Assembly: GCF_019343475.1 (NCBI RefSeq)
Contig: NZ_CP072453.1
Span: 310,001 to 374,000, forward strand
Length of the DNA: 64,000 nucleotides
Origin: Providencia sp. R33
Lineage (GTDB): Bacteria > Pseudomonadota > Gammaproteobacteria > Enterobacterales > Enterobacteriaceae
Direction of reading: 5' to 3'
Position 1 is the first letter of the stretch. Each line of letters opens with the position of its first letter. Under the pieces are notes generated by a model. That model made no database searches. It was not told where the DNA came from and saw only the letters and a program-made list of their open reading frames with translations. A program made the translations under genes and the position numbers. Below, in pieces: positions 24,994 to 33,242 of this stretch.

Positions 24994-26211
24994 ATGCAGG
25001 AGCAATTAAAGTACTACATTAATCACAGCCGTTTTAAGCAAAAGCCTACGGCGAACCTTGACTCTTTTTCGGAAGTTGAATTACATAAAGCGTGGCAATT
25101 TCACCGCTCAATTCCTGAATATGCACCAACACCGCTCTATCATTTACCTGTGCTCGCTAGGTCATTAAATGTCGGGCAGATTTACTTAAAAGATGAGTCA
25201 CAACGCTTTGGCTTAAAAGCATTTAAGGCATTAGGTGGCGCCTATGCAATGGCCTGTCATATTGCCGAAGAGCTGGGGAGAGATATCTCTGAGCTTCCTT
25301 ATAACGTAATGGTCAGCGATGAGGTTAGAGAACAATTAAATGGCATTACTTTCGCCACTACGACGGATGGCAACCATGGGCGAGGTGTGGCGTGGATGGC
25401 ACGTCAACTTAAACAAAAATCAGTCGTTTATATGCCTAAAGGTTCTTCCCAGGAACGCTTAGATGCCATTTTGAATGAAGGTGCGAGCGCAGAAATTGTA
25501 GATATGAACTATGACGATGCGGTACGTATGACGGCCGAAATGGCAGAAAAATATGGCTGGGTGGTGGTGCAGGATACCGCTTGGGCGGGTTATGAAAAGA
25601 TCCCGCAGTGGATTATGCAAGGTTACAGCACGTTAATGTTTGAAGCTTTGTCTCAGTTGCATGAAGTGAAACCGACCCACGTTTTTGTCCAAGCTGGTGT
25701 TGGCTCATTTGCAGGTATGGTGCAAGGCATGCTAACGGCGTTTTATGGTGAAGATAGACCAAAAGTGATTATTGCTGAAGCGCAAATTGCGGATTGCCTT
25801 TACCGCTCAGCGGTTGCTGAAAATGAAGAGGCTATTCCAGTTGGTGGTGATTTACAAACGGTGATGGCAGGGTTGGCATGTGGTGAAGCCAATATTACCG
25901 GTTGGCAATTATTACGAGACTACGCAGATGCCTTCTTCTCTTGTCCTGATTTCGTCGCAACACGAGGCATGCGGATATTAGGTAACCCTTTACCGAATGA
26001 TCCAGCGATTATTTCTGGTGAATCAGGCGCCGTTACGACGGGGTTACTTTCTATTCTAATGCAATCTCCAGATTATGAAGATGTTCGTAATGAGCTGGAG
26101 CTGAATGAGAAATCACGCATTTTAGTGATCAGTACAGAGGGCGATACGGATATTCAACGTTATCGGGATATTGTTTGGGACGGTGAGTTTCCAAGTTTTG
26201 GCCAATTTTAA
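24994..26211 (+). CDS. ygeX: Diaminopropionate ammonia-lyase
   Basis: PLP enzyme converting 2,3-diaminopropionate (D or L in the E. coli enzyme) to pyruvate and ammonia. Shared blocks: LKDESQRFGLKAFKALGGAYA (PLP lysine in FKALGG), TFATTTDGNHGRGVAW, YMPKGSSQERLDAIL, VQDTAWAGYEKIPQWIMQGY, VQAGVGSFAGMV, MAGLACGE and the C-terminal SGESGAVTTGLL with VISTEGDTD. The start is the ATG of MQEQLKYY with GAGG 6 bases upstream; a TTG at 24961 would add 11 unconserved residues. 405 aa (E. coli YgeX 398). First gene of a sigma-54-controlled operon. Confidence 0.93.
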   Translation: MQEQLKYYINHSRFKQKPTANLDSFSEVELHKAWQFHRSIPEYAPTPLYHLPVLARSLNVGQIYLKDESQRFGLKAFKALGGAYAMACHIAEELGRDISELPYNVMVSDEVREQLNGITFATTTDGNHGRGVAWMARQLKQKSVVYMPKGSSQERLDAILNEGASAEIVDMNYDDAVRMTAEMAEKYGWVVVQDTAWAGYEKIPQWIMQGYSTLMFEALSQLHEVKPTHVFVQAGVGSFAGMVQGMLTAFYGEDRPKVIIAEAQIADCLYRSAVAENEEAIPVGGDLQTVMAGLACGEANITGWQLLRDYADAFFSCPDFVATRGMRILGNPLPNDPAIISGESGAVTTGLLSILMQSPDYEDVRNELELNEKSRILVISTEGDTDIQRYRDIVWDGEFPSFGQF

Positions 26212-26225
26212 TTGGGGTGAAAAAT

Positions 26226-27416
26226 ATGTTTTCAGAAAATCGTTTTAACGAAGTCATCATAAATTGCCAAGCTTTAGTTCGTGAAAAAAGTTACTCCGGT
26301 GAAGAGGGCAATGTCGTCAACGTGATTAAATCCATGATGGAAGATTTTGAATTTGATGACATTCATATTGATAGATACGGCAATATTATTGGTGGGATTG
26401 TCGGGAAATACCCTGGAAAAACGCTGGTTTTTGATGGACATATTGATACGGTTCCAGTCGATGAAAGCCAATGGACGCAAAATCCATTTGGTGGAGAAAT
26501 TAAAGACGGAAAAATTTATGGCCGTGGTACGACCGATATGAAGGGTGCGGTTGCTGCCATGATTTCCGCCGTAGGTTTTTTTGGTCAAGACCATTTACGT
26601 GAATTTGCAGGGAAAATTTACGTTTCTTGTATCGTACATGAGGAGTGCTTCGAAGGTGTTGCTGCACGGTTAGTTACTGAAAAGTACCACCCTGATTATG
26701 TGGTTATCGGTGAAGCTTCTGAGCTTAATTTAAAAATAGGCCAACGTGGGCGAGCGGAAGTCGTGGTAGAAACATTTGGGAAACCTGCTCATTCTGCAAA
26801 CCCGCAAGCGGGTATTAATGCGGTCTATAAAATGGCTACATTGATTGAAAAAATTAGAGTGCTTCCCCCGACAGTTCACCCAGTTCTTGGGTTAGGAATA
26901 CTTGAATTAACAGATATTAAATCGTCTCCATATCCTGGAGCATCAGTTGTTCCTGAATATTGCCGTGCAACATATGACCGCAGGTTATTAGTCGGTGAGA
27001 GCAAAGAGAGTGTGCTACAACCTATCCAAAAAGCGTTAGATGAAATAGCACAGTCTGATCCTGAGTTTAAGGCGCGAGTATCTTATGCCTATGGAACAGA
27101 ATCTTGTTATACCGGCAGCACGATTGAAGGAGAGCGTTTCTTCCCAGGCTGGGTTTTAGACGAGTCGGATAGTTTTGTTCAACATGCATTATCCGGCCTC
27201 AAAAAAGTCGGCCTCGACCCAACAATTACTCAATATTCATTTTGCACTAATGGTAGCCATTATGCGGGGGAAGCGAATATTCCAACGATTGGTTTTGGGC
27301 CTTCGAGAGAGAACTTGGCGCATACCATTGATGAATATATCGAGATAGATCAATTAACAGGCTCAGCCAAAGGCTACTACAGCATAATTTCTAGTATTTA
27401 CAATAATAACAATTAG
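26226..27416 (+). CDS. ygeY: YgeY-family M20 peptidase/deacylase
   Basis: Metal-dependent M20 hydrolase; in E. coli the ygeXY pair is tied to diaminopropionate and anaerobic ureide metabolism, although the exact YgeY reaction is not settled. Metal ligands are visible: VFDGHIDTVP (His, Asp), GRGTTDMKGAV (bridging Asp), HEECFEG (catalytic and metal Glu) and a distal CTNGSHYAGEANIP region with His later in LAHTIDEY. The dimerisation lid starts near KIGQRGRAEVVV. The ATG (MFSENRF) follows GGGG by 8 bases; a GTG 9 bases earlier overlaps that site. 396 aa, 14 bases after ygeX. Confidence 0.9.
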   Translation: MFSENRFNEVIINCQALVREKSYSGEEGNVVNVIKSMMEDFEFDDIHIDRYGNIIGGIVGKYPGKTLVFDGHIDTVPVDESQWTQNPFGGEIKDGKIYGRGTTDMKGAVAAMISAVGFFGQDHLREFAGKIYVSCIVHEECFEGVAARLVTEKYHPDYVVIGEASELNLKIGQRGRAEVVVETFGKPAHSANPQAGINAVYKMATLIEKIRVLPPTVHPVLGLGILELTDIKSSPYPGASVVPEYCRATYDRRLLVGESKESVLQPIQKALDEIAQSDPEFKARVSYAYGTESCYTGSTIEGERFFPGWVLDESDSFVQHALSGLKKVGLDPTITQYSFCTNGSHYAGEANIPTIGFGPSRENLAHTIDEYIEIDQLTGSAKGYYSIISSIYNNNN

Positions 27417-27468
27417 TTATCTTTTTGTGCCTCAGTGATAACTGGGGCATTAATAAAGGAAGCGAATA

Positions 27469-29067
27469 ATGAAAACACTATTTAAAAATGCCACCATCAT
27501 TGACGGTACAGGGGAATGTCAGTATCAAGCAGACTTGCTTGTCAATGAAGGTAAAATTATTCAAATCGGCGATATTAGCGCCAACACTCAGGACCAACTT
27601 ATTGATGCTACTGGGAAAATTATTTGCCCCGGTTTTATTGATACTCACACGCACTCAGACCTATCTGTATTACTTAACCCAGCGGTTTCAGCAAAAATTC
27701 GTCAAGGGATCACGACTGAGCTATTGGGACAAGACGGCGTCGCATTGGCACCTTTGCCTGAACAGTATATTTCAGCATGGCGTAAAAATATTGCCGGTCT
27801 TGACGGTGACTCTGATGAGATAGACTGGCACTTCAAGAATACCGCGGGGTATCTCAACATGTTAGAGACGCGAGGAAGTGCTACGAACCTCGCTTATCTT
27901 GTTCCCCACGGTAATATTCGTATGGAAGCCATGGGATTAGATGGTAAGGCATCGACGCAGGAAGATATCGTCAAAATGTGCCAGATTCTTGAGCGGGAGT
28001 TACAAGTGGGGGCTTATGGACTATCAACAGGCCTTATCTATATGCCTTGTGCTTTTGGTGATACCGCTGAAATCACTGAACTTTGCAAAGTGGCAGCCAA
28101 ATATAATGGCATTTTTGTTGTTCATCAGCGCAGTGAAGCGGATGACATCATTCAGTCTACTCAAGAACTTATTGATATAGCCCATGCATCTGGAGTTTGG
28201 CTACATATTTCCCATATGAAGGTCTGTGGTAAGAAAAACTGGCCGCTGATCGATGAAATGCTATCGATGCTCGAAAAAGCTCAGCAAGAGGGGATTCGTA
28301 TTTCTTTCGACCAATACCCTTATGTTGCTGGTAGCACCATGCTAGGGGTGATATTACCTCCATGGGTACATGCAGGTGGAACCGAAAAATTACTCGAACG
28401 TTTGCAATCCCCTGAATTACGCCAACGCATGATTGACGATATTGAAACAGGAATTCCTGGGTGGGATAACTTCATTGATTTTGCAGGGTTAGATCAAATA
28501 TTCATCACCAGTGTTAAGCAACAGAAAAACCAAGATGCAGTGGGTTTAAATTTAGTTCAACTTGGAGAATTACGTGGTAAGGACCCTTATAACGCCACTT
28601 TCGACCTGTTATATGAGGAAGATAACGCAGTTGGAATGGTGGATTTTTATGGAACTGAAGAGCACGTGATTAAATTCCTGTGTCGGCCAGAGCAAAATGT
28701 TTGTACGGACGGATTAATGGGGGCAGGTAAGCCCCATCCACGTGTTTTTGGGGCATTTCCTCGAGTACTCGGGAAGTATGTACGCGAAGAATCTTGTTTA
28801 ACTTGGGAAGCTGCGATTCGCAAAATGACGGGCAAACCCGCAGAGGTTTTAGGGCTTACGAATAGAGGGTTACTTAAAGAGGGTTATCAAGCTGACATTG
28901 TGATGTTAGACCCACTGACAGTGACAGATAAAGGAACGTTTGTTGAACCAAATCAATACCCTATTGGTATTGAACTGGTGATGGTAAATGGGCGAATTGC
29001 ACTTCTTAACAATATTGAAAGTTATGCCTGTAGTGGACACGTTTTACGTAAAGGAATGCTGGGTTGA
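27469..29067 (+). CDS. N-acyl-D-amino-acid deacylase family amidohydrolase
   Basis: Amidohydrolase-superfamily enzyme of the D-aminoacylase branch, expected to remove an acyl or carbamoyl group from an N-substituted amino acid. Metal-binding HTHSDLSVL (about residues 63-71), HQRSEADD and HISHMKVCG (two further His), and the catalytic Asp in CTDGLMGAGKPHPRVFG. In characterised D-aminoacylases a Cys (GNCG) supports the metal site; this protein reads GQDG there, so metal use or substrate may differ. C-terminal ADIVMLDP closes the beta-sandwich. 532 aa, somewhat longer than typical (about 480-500). Third gene of the ygeX operon; AAGGA before the ATG. Function within the pathway is inferred. Confidence 0.82.
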   Translation: MKTLFKNATIIDGTGECQYQADLLVNEGKIIQIGDISANTQDQLIDATGKIICPGFIDTHTHSDLSVLLNPAVSAKIRQGITTELLGQDGVALAPLPEQYISAWRKNIAGLDGDSDEIDWHFKNTAGYLNMLETRGSATNLAYLVPHGNIRMEAMGLDGKASTQEDIVKMCQILERELQVGAYGLSTGLIYMPCAFGDTAEITELCKVAAKYNGIFVVHQRSEADDIIQSTQELIDIAHASGVWLHISHMKVCGKKNWPLIDEMLSMLEKAQQEGIRISFDQYPYVAGSTMLGVILPPWVHAGGTEKLLERLQSPELRQRMIDDIETGIPGWDNFIDFAGLDQIFITSVKQQKNQDAVGLNLVQLGELRGKDPYNATFDLLYEEDNAVGMVDFYGTEEHVIKFLCRPEQNVCTDGLMGAGKPHPRVFGAFPRVLGKYVREESCLTWEAAIRKMTGKPAEVLGLTNRGLLKEGYQADIVMLDPLTVTDKGTFVEPNQYPIGIELVMVNGRIALLNNIESYACSGHVLRKGMLG

Positions 29068-29080
29068 TTAATCAATAATA

Positions 29081-29109
29081 ACAACACAGCCTACTTTCCG
29101 CTGTGTTGT
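29081..29109 (+). other. Intercistronic hairpin
   Basis: ACAACACAG pairs with CTGTGTTGT across an 11-base loop, between the D-aminoacylase-like and HyuA-like genes. A second, weaker hairpin lies in the gap at 27428-27449. Likely mRNA processing or stability elements. Confidence 0.45.
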
Positions 29110-29134
29110 GACATAAAAATCGTTGGAGATAGTT

Positions 29135-30541
29135 ATGTTTGACACAATTATTAGAAATGGGTATTTGGTCCTTGAAGAGGGCACCGTTCGTGCCGATCTG
29201 GCAATTAAAAATGGCAAAATTGCGGCTTTACTTGACCCTGATGAACCTGTTGAATGCCAAAAAGAAATTGATGCGCAAGGTCGATTGGTTTTACCAGGTT
29301 TAATTGATGCTCACATGCATACACAGGCCCCATTCCAAGGTATTTCCCCTCAACTTACCTTTTACCAACAAAGCATTTGTGCGGCGTTTGGTGGGGTCAC
29401 CACTTATATGGATTTTACCAATACTTGGAAAGGTTCCAGCGTTCTCCAAGCATTAGAAGATCGTATCGAAGAAATGGCTGAGTCTGCTATTGATTTTAGT
29501 GTTCATGGCAAGTTTGTTGAGGCCAATGAGCAGTTACTAGATGAAATTCCGCTTCTTGCAGAAAAAGGATGCCCAACATTTAAATTGTTTATGACTTACC
29601 GCAAGGAAGGGGTGATGGCAGATGATATGACGCTGATGCAAGTTTTTAAACGGGCTAAAGAAAATAATTGTATGCCGTTGATCCATGCGGAAAGCAATGC
29701 GATAGCAGAAACGGCGGTGGATGAGTGCATCAAAAATAACACACTGACTTGGCGTGATTTTGCCAAGAGTAAACCCGTTATTTGTGAAACAGAAGCTTTT
29801 GGCCGAGTGACTAAACTCGCTGAATCAGTTGGTGTTCCTCTCCTTATTGTTCATACCACGAATGGTCCTTGTCTAGATATTGCACAGCAAGCGCAAGAGC
29901 GGGGTCAAAGACTGTATATCGAAACCGGTCCTCATTATCTGACGCTTTTTGATGAACTCTATGATGACATTGAAAATGGGCATCTAGCGATTTGTTCGCC
30001 TCCACTGCGCACTCGTAAAGAACGAGATGAACTTTGGGATGGTATTAAGAACGGTACAATCACCTTGATTGGTTCTGATGATTGCACTTTCACTCGTGAG
30101 GAGAAAGAAAAGGCTTTACAGCGTGATGCCTGTGGCAAAATTATTCCCGATTTTACTAAGGTGGTGAATGGATTATCGGGTTTAGAGATTCGTTTTAATT
30201 TGATGGTAACCGAAGGTGTGGAAAGCGGAAAAATCACCATGAACCAAGTGGTTGCGCTATGTAGCACTAACATCGCGAAAACCATGGGATGTTATCCACA
30301 AAAAGGGACGCTATTACCTGGAGCGGATGCTGACATTGTCATTTTCGATCCGAATGAGGAATGGGTTATTTCAGCTAATAACTTACACAGTGGTGCTGGT
30401 TATAGCCTACATGAAGGATATAAAACGAAAGGAAAGGTAAAAACAACCTTTTTACGTGGCGAAATTATCATGGATAACAACACCTTTATGGGAAGTAAAG
30501 GGCAAGGAAAATTTATTAAACGTACTTTGAAATTAAACTAA
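29135..30541 (+). CDS. hyuA: Dihydropyrimidinase/hydantoinase-like, HyuA-type
   Basis: Cyclic amidase of the dihydropyrimidinase branch, opening hydantoin-like or ureide rings. Metal ligands: GLIDAHMHTQAP (HxH, about residues 55-66), the carbamylated lysine region FKLFMTYR, LIHAESNA, IVHTTNGP and the Asp in IGSDDCTF. It closely follows E. coli HyuA (phenylhydantoinase) in FKLYLTYQ-type and WPQKG-type blocks (here YPQKGTLLPGADADIVIFDP). The start is the ATG of MFDTIIRN with GGAG 6 bases upstream; a TTG 12 bases earlier is rejected. 468 aa. Fourth gene of the operon, followed by a permease. Confidence 0.87.
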   Translation: MFDTIIRNGYLVLEEGTVRADLAIKNGKIAALLDPDEPVECQKEIDAQGRLVLPGLIDAHMHTQAPFQGISPQLTFYQQSICAAFGGVTTYMDFTNTWKGSSVLQALEDRIEEMAESAIDFSVHGKFVEANEQLLDEIPLLAEKGCPTFKLFMTYRKEGVMADDMTLMQVFKRAKENNCMPLIHAESNAIAETAVDECIKNNTLTWRDFAKSKPVICETEAFGRVTKLAESVGVPLLIVHTTNGPCLDIAQQAQERGQRLYIETGPHYLTLFDELYDDIENGHLAICSPPLRTRKERDELWDGIKNGTITLIGSDDCTFTREEKEKALQRDACGKIIPDFTKVVNGLSGLEIRFNLMVTEGVESGKITMNQVVALCSTNIAKTMGCYPQKGTLLPGADADIVIFDPNEEWVISANNLHSGAGYSLHEGYKTKGKVKTTFLRGEIIMDNNTFMGSKGQGKFIKRTLKLN

Positions 30542-30568
30542 AACGACAATAAAGATGAGGCTAGACTC

Positions 30569-31915
30569 ATGAATAATGGACAAAATATTTCACAGGAATT
30601 GCTTGCTAAAGCCAATCAGGAATTGCTACCTACACAGGAAAAAGACAGAACGTTAAAGACGCGCGACTTGCTGGTGCTTTGTTCATCGATGGTGATCAAC
30701 GTTGTGGGGTTGGTGATACCCGCTCAAGTGCTTTTAAGAGGTGGATATTCACCGATTGAAGTGTTAGCTGCTTGTTTTTTCGGTTTCTTATTAGTCACCG
30801 TGTTAATTACTTTAACTGGCGATATTGGTACACGTTACGGTGTTCCTTTCACCATTTTTATTCGCGATTGCTTAGGAAAACAAGGGGCGAAAATTGGGGC
30901 GATATGTCGAGCTATCGTCTGCTTAACATGGTGTGGTGTGATTTTATTTTTAGGGACACAGGCGATTAATGCGATTATCGAAATAGTCACAGGGGTTTCC
31001 ATGTTCTGGGTGATATTCATCACTTATGCATCTTTACAGTTATTCAATGCAAGCCGTAACGTAGATAGTATGAGTAAGTTTGGCACATTGGCAGTCCCTA
31101 TTTTGGCATGCGGATTGGTGTCATTAGTTGCTTGGTTATTACAAGAACACCAAATTTCTTTACCTGATATTGTGACAGCTTCTCCACTAGAAGGAACTGG
31201 ATTCAGCTTTATTACTGTTATCGCTATATTTAGTGGGGGGTGGTTATCTGAAGCACTAAATGGCAGTGACTTAACCAGAAAGCTAAAATTACCTGAAAAC
31301 AGTGCATCAAGTAGCTTCTTTGCTCGTAATAAACGCACTATCTTTTGTTTTGGGCTTGGGTTTGTTGGTACTGGCTTATTGCTCACTCTTGCAGGATTGA
31401 TTAGTGCTTACCTGACGAAAAGCGATAACCCTATTGGAATGCTACAAATTGCTTTTGCTGATAACGCAACCATATTAATTATTAGCTGTATCATCATTGT
31501 ATTTGCACAATGGACAGTCAATACTTGTGCAAATATTTTCCCCGCAACATTAATTATGCTTAATTTCTTCCCTAAATTAACTTTTGCAAAAGCGACATGG
31601 CTAGTTGGGTTGATTAGTATTTTAATGATGCCATGGTTATTATTAAGCTACCTTGATTATGTACAAATGATTTTCTCTGCAATACTCGCACCCATATTGG
31701 CGATTATGTTAGTACATTATTATCTTATCCGTAAATGTCATCTTAATTTAGAAAATCTGTACAGTGATGATATTCCAAACTGGCGAAAACCAGGGATTAC
31801 TGCGCTAGTGATTGGATTGATCTCGGGTATGATAGGCTATAATTTTGCATTCTTTATTGCATTTCCGATTACAGCTATTATTTATTATCTACTAGCAAAG
31901 AAATCCAATATTTAA
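30569..31915 (+). CDS. NCS1-family permease, CodB-like
   Basis: Twelve-helix nucleobase:cation symporter-1 protein resembling cytosine/allantoin/hydantoin permeases. The N-terminal cytosolic tail (about 35 residues) is followed by VINVVGLVIPAQVLLRGGYSP and the helix-3 region GTRYGVPFTIFIRDCLG; a charged SDLTRKLKLPE loop sits mid-protein. GAGG 8 bases before the ATG, 27 bases after hyuA. Last gene of the sigma-54 operon, so it most likely imports the ring compound opened by the HyuA-like enzyme. 448 aa; substrate not readable from sequence. Confidence 0.84.
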   Translation: MNNGQNISQELLAKANQELLPTQEKDRTLKTRDLLVLCSSMVINVVGLVIPAQVLLRGGYSPIEVLAACFFGFLLVTVLITLTGDIGTRYGVPFTIFIRDCLGKQGAKIGAICRAIVCLTWCGVILFLGTQAINAIIEIVTGVSMFWVIFITYASLQLFNASRNVDSMSKFGTLAVPILACGLVSLVAWLLQEHQISLPDIVTASPLEGTGFSFITVIAIFSGGWLSEALNGSDLTRKLKLPENSASSSFFARNKRTIFCFGLGFVGTGLLLTLAGLISAYLTKSDNPIGMLQIAFADNATILIISCIIIVFAQWTVNTCANIFPATLIMLNFFPKLTFAKATWLVGLISILMMPWLLLSYLDYVQMIFSAILAPILAIMLVHYYLIRKCHLNLENLYSDDIPNWRKPGITALVIGLISGMIGYNFAFFIAFPITAIIYYLLAKKSNI

Positions 31916-32076
31916 GAATAGCAATAAAAGAAATCTAGGTTTTAATAATTTAAATATTAACCATTTAACTAAATGGGGTACTAACGTTATCTGAATTTCG
32001 AGTATCTATATAATAAATATTAAACTGATTTTTATAATTTATTTATTATACTAAAAATAAGCATGATTAATATTAA

Positions 32077-32103
32077 AAAGGCGTCTATATTCTAGACGCC
32101 TTT
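32077..32103. terminator. Bidirectional terminator
   Basis: Stem AAAGGCGTCTA / TAGACGCCTTT with a 5-base loop, short A and T runs outside. Ends the sigma-54 operon on plus and ansB on minus. Confidence 0.82.
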
Positions 32104-32121
32104 AATAATGAAAGTATTTAA

Positions 32122-33168
32122 TTAACGTTGGCTATCAAAGTAATTCGATATTTGCTTGAGGTCAGCATCAGTTGCAAGGGCGAGTTGTAAGAGAATGCGA
32201 GATTTTTGTGGGTTTAAAAAGCCAGATCCTATCGCAAATGACTTACTACTCACATAGCCAGAGCCTGTTCGAGTTGCCATCACAACAGGAATACCTTTGT
32301 CACTGAGCTGCTTAATTGCCTCCTCCATGTTACTCGAGACATTTCCATTACCACTTCCCGCGACAATAATTCCTTTGGCACCGTTGTTGATAGCGGCATG
32401 AAGCATCGCTGGGGTCTGGTCTTGGTAAGCATAAATAATTTCGACACTAGGGAGTTTATCTATCTTACTAACATCGAAAAAAGTACGGTCAACAGGTTGT
32501 GCAGGGGTATAGTAGAATTTGGGTTTTCCACTGACAAAGACGCCAAGATAGCCTGGTTCATAGGATTTAAATGCATCAGGAGTGGTTGAGTTTGATTTGG
32601 TGGTATAAAATGCAGAACCAATGCGGTCGTTTAATACCACCATGACCCCGCGATTTTCAGCTTTCTTATCCGCAGCAAGTACGACGCCTTCGAGCAGATT
32701 CATTGGGCCATCTGCACTGATAGCGGTTGCTGGTCTCATGGCTCCGACAATAACGACAGGCTGTTCATTTTGGGTGGTTAGCTCTAAGAAGAAGGCTGTT
32801 TCTTCAATTGTATCAGTCCCATGGGTGATAACGATACCTTGTTGTTTTCCTTCATTCAGTAAATGATTAACACGTTTACTGAGGTTTAAGAGGATCTCGC
32901 TGCTAATATTGCCGCTAATGGTGTTAGAAACTTGTTCGCCTTTGACGATAGCAACATCGTTGATTTCTGGCACGGCATTGATTAATACATCAATACCCAG
33001 TGAGCCCGCTTTATAATCGGTGGTATCAAGGTTGGACTTGGAGCTTCCTGCGATGGTGCCCCCAGTGGCTAAAATGGTTACGTTGGGTTTAATGGCGTCG
33101 GCTGCGAGTGAAACAGAGGTATATAAGATTATGCTAGAAAGTAGCGTATTTAATAATGTCTTTTTCAT
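32122..33168 (-). CDS. ansB: Periplasmic L-asparaginase, type II
   Basis: Hydrolyses L-asparagine to aspartate and ammonia in the periplasm. Signal peptide residues 1-23 (KKTLLNTLLSSIILYTSVSLA). Catalytic ILATGGTIAGS (first Thr) and VITHGTDTIEETAFF (Thr-Lys pair partner region), with GAMRPATAISADGPMNL and the C-terminal GFLNPQKSRILLQLAL typical of AnsB. 348 aa from the second of two adjacent ATGs, which is better spaced from AAGGA. It shares strand with the AbgA-like and DcuC-like genes, 74 bases downstream, and a terminator-like hairpin sits directly before its ribosome site. Product aspartate is a plausible C4 substrate for the neighbouring DcuC-family carrier. Confidence 0.92.
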   Translation of the reverse strand: MKKTLLNTLLSSIILYTSVSLAADAIKPNVTILATGGTIAGSSKSNLDTTDYKAGSLGIDVLINAVPEINDVAIVKGEQVSNTISGNISSEILLNLSKRVNHLLNEGKQQGIVITHGTDTIEETAFFLELTTQNEQPVVIVGAMRPATAISADGPMNLLEGVVLAADKKAENRGVMVVLNDRIGSAFYTTKSNSTTPDAFKSYEPGYLGVFVSGKPKFYYTPAQPVDRTFFDVSKIDKLPSVEIIYAYQDQTPAMLHAAINNGAKGIIVAGSGNGNVSSNMEEAIKQLSDKGIPVVMATRTGSGYVSSKSFAIGSGFLNPQKSRILLQLALATDADLKQISNYFDSQR

Positions 33169-33180
33169 CATATTTCCTTA

Positions 33181-33213
33181 AAAAACCTTATAACATTATC
33201 CGTTATAAGGTTT
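33181..33213 (-). terminator. Terminator or attenuator ahead of ansB
   Basis: On the minus strand a 12-base stem (AAACCTTATAAC / GTTATAAGGTTT, loop 7) is followed directly by Ts and then the ansB AAGGA site. It either ends the dcuC-abgA transcript or attenuates read-through into ansB. Confidence 0.72.
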
Positions 33214-33242
33214 CATAATTGGCTTATATTGATTTGCTGTTT

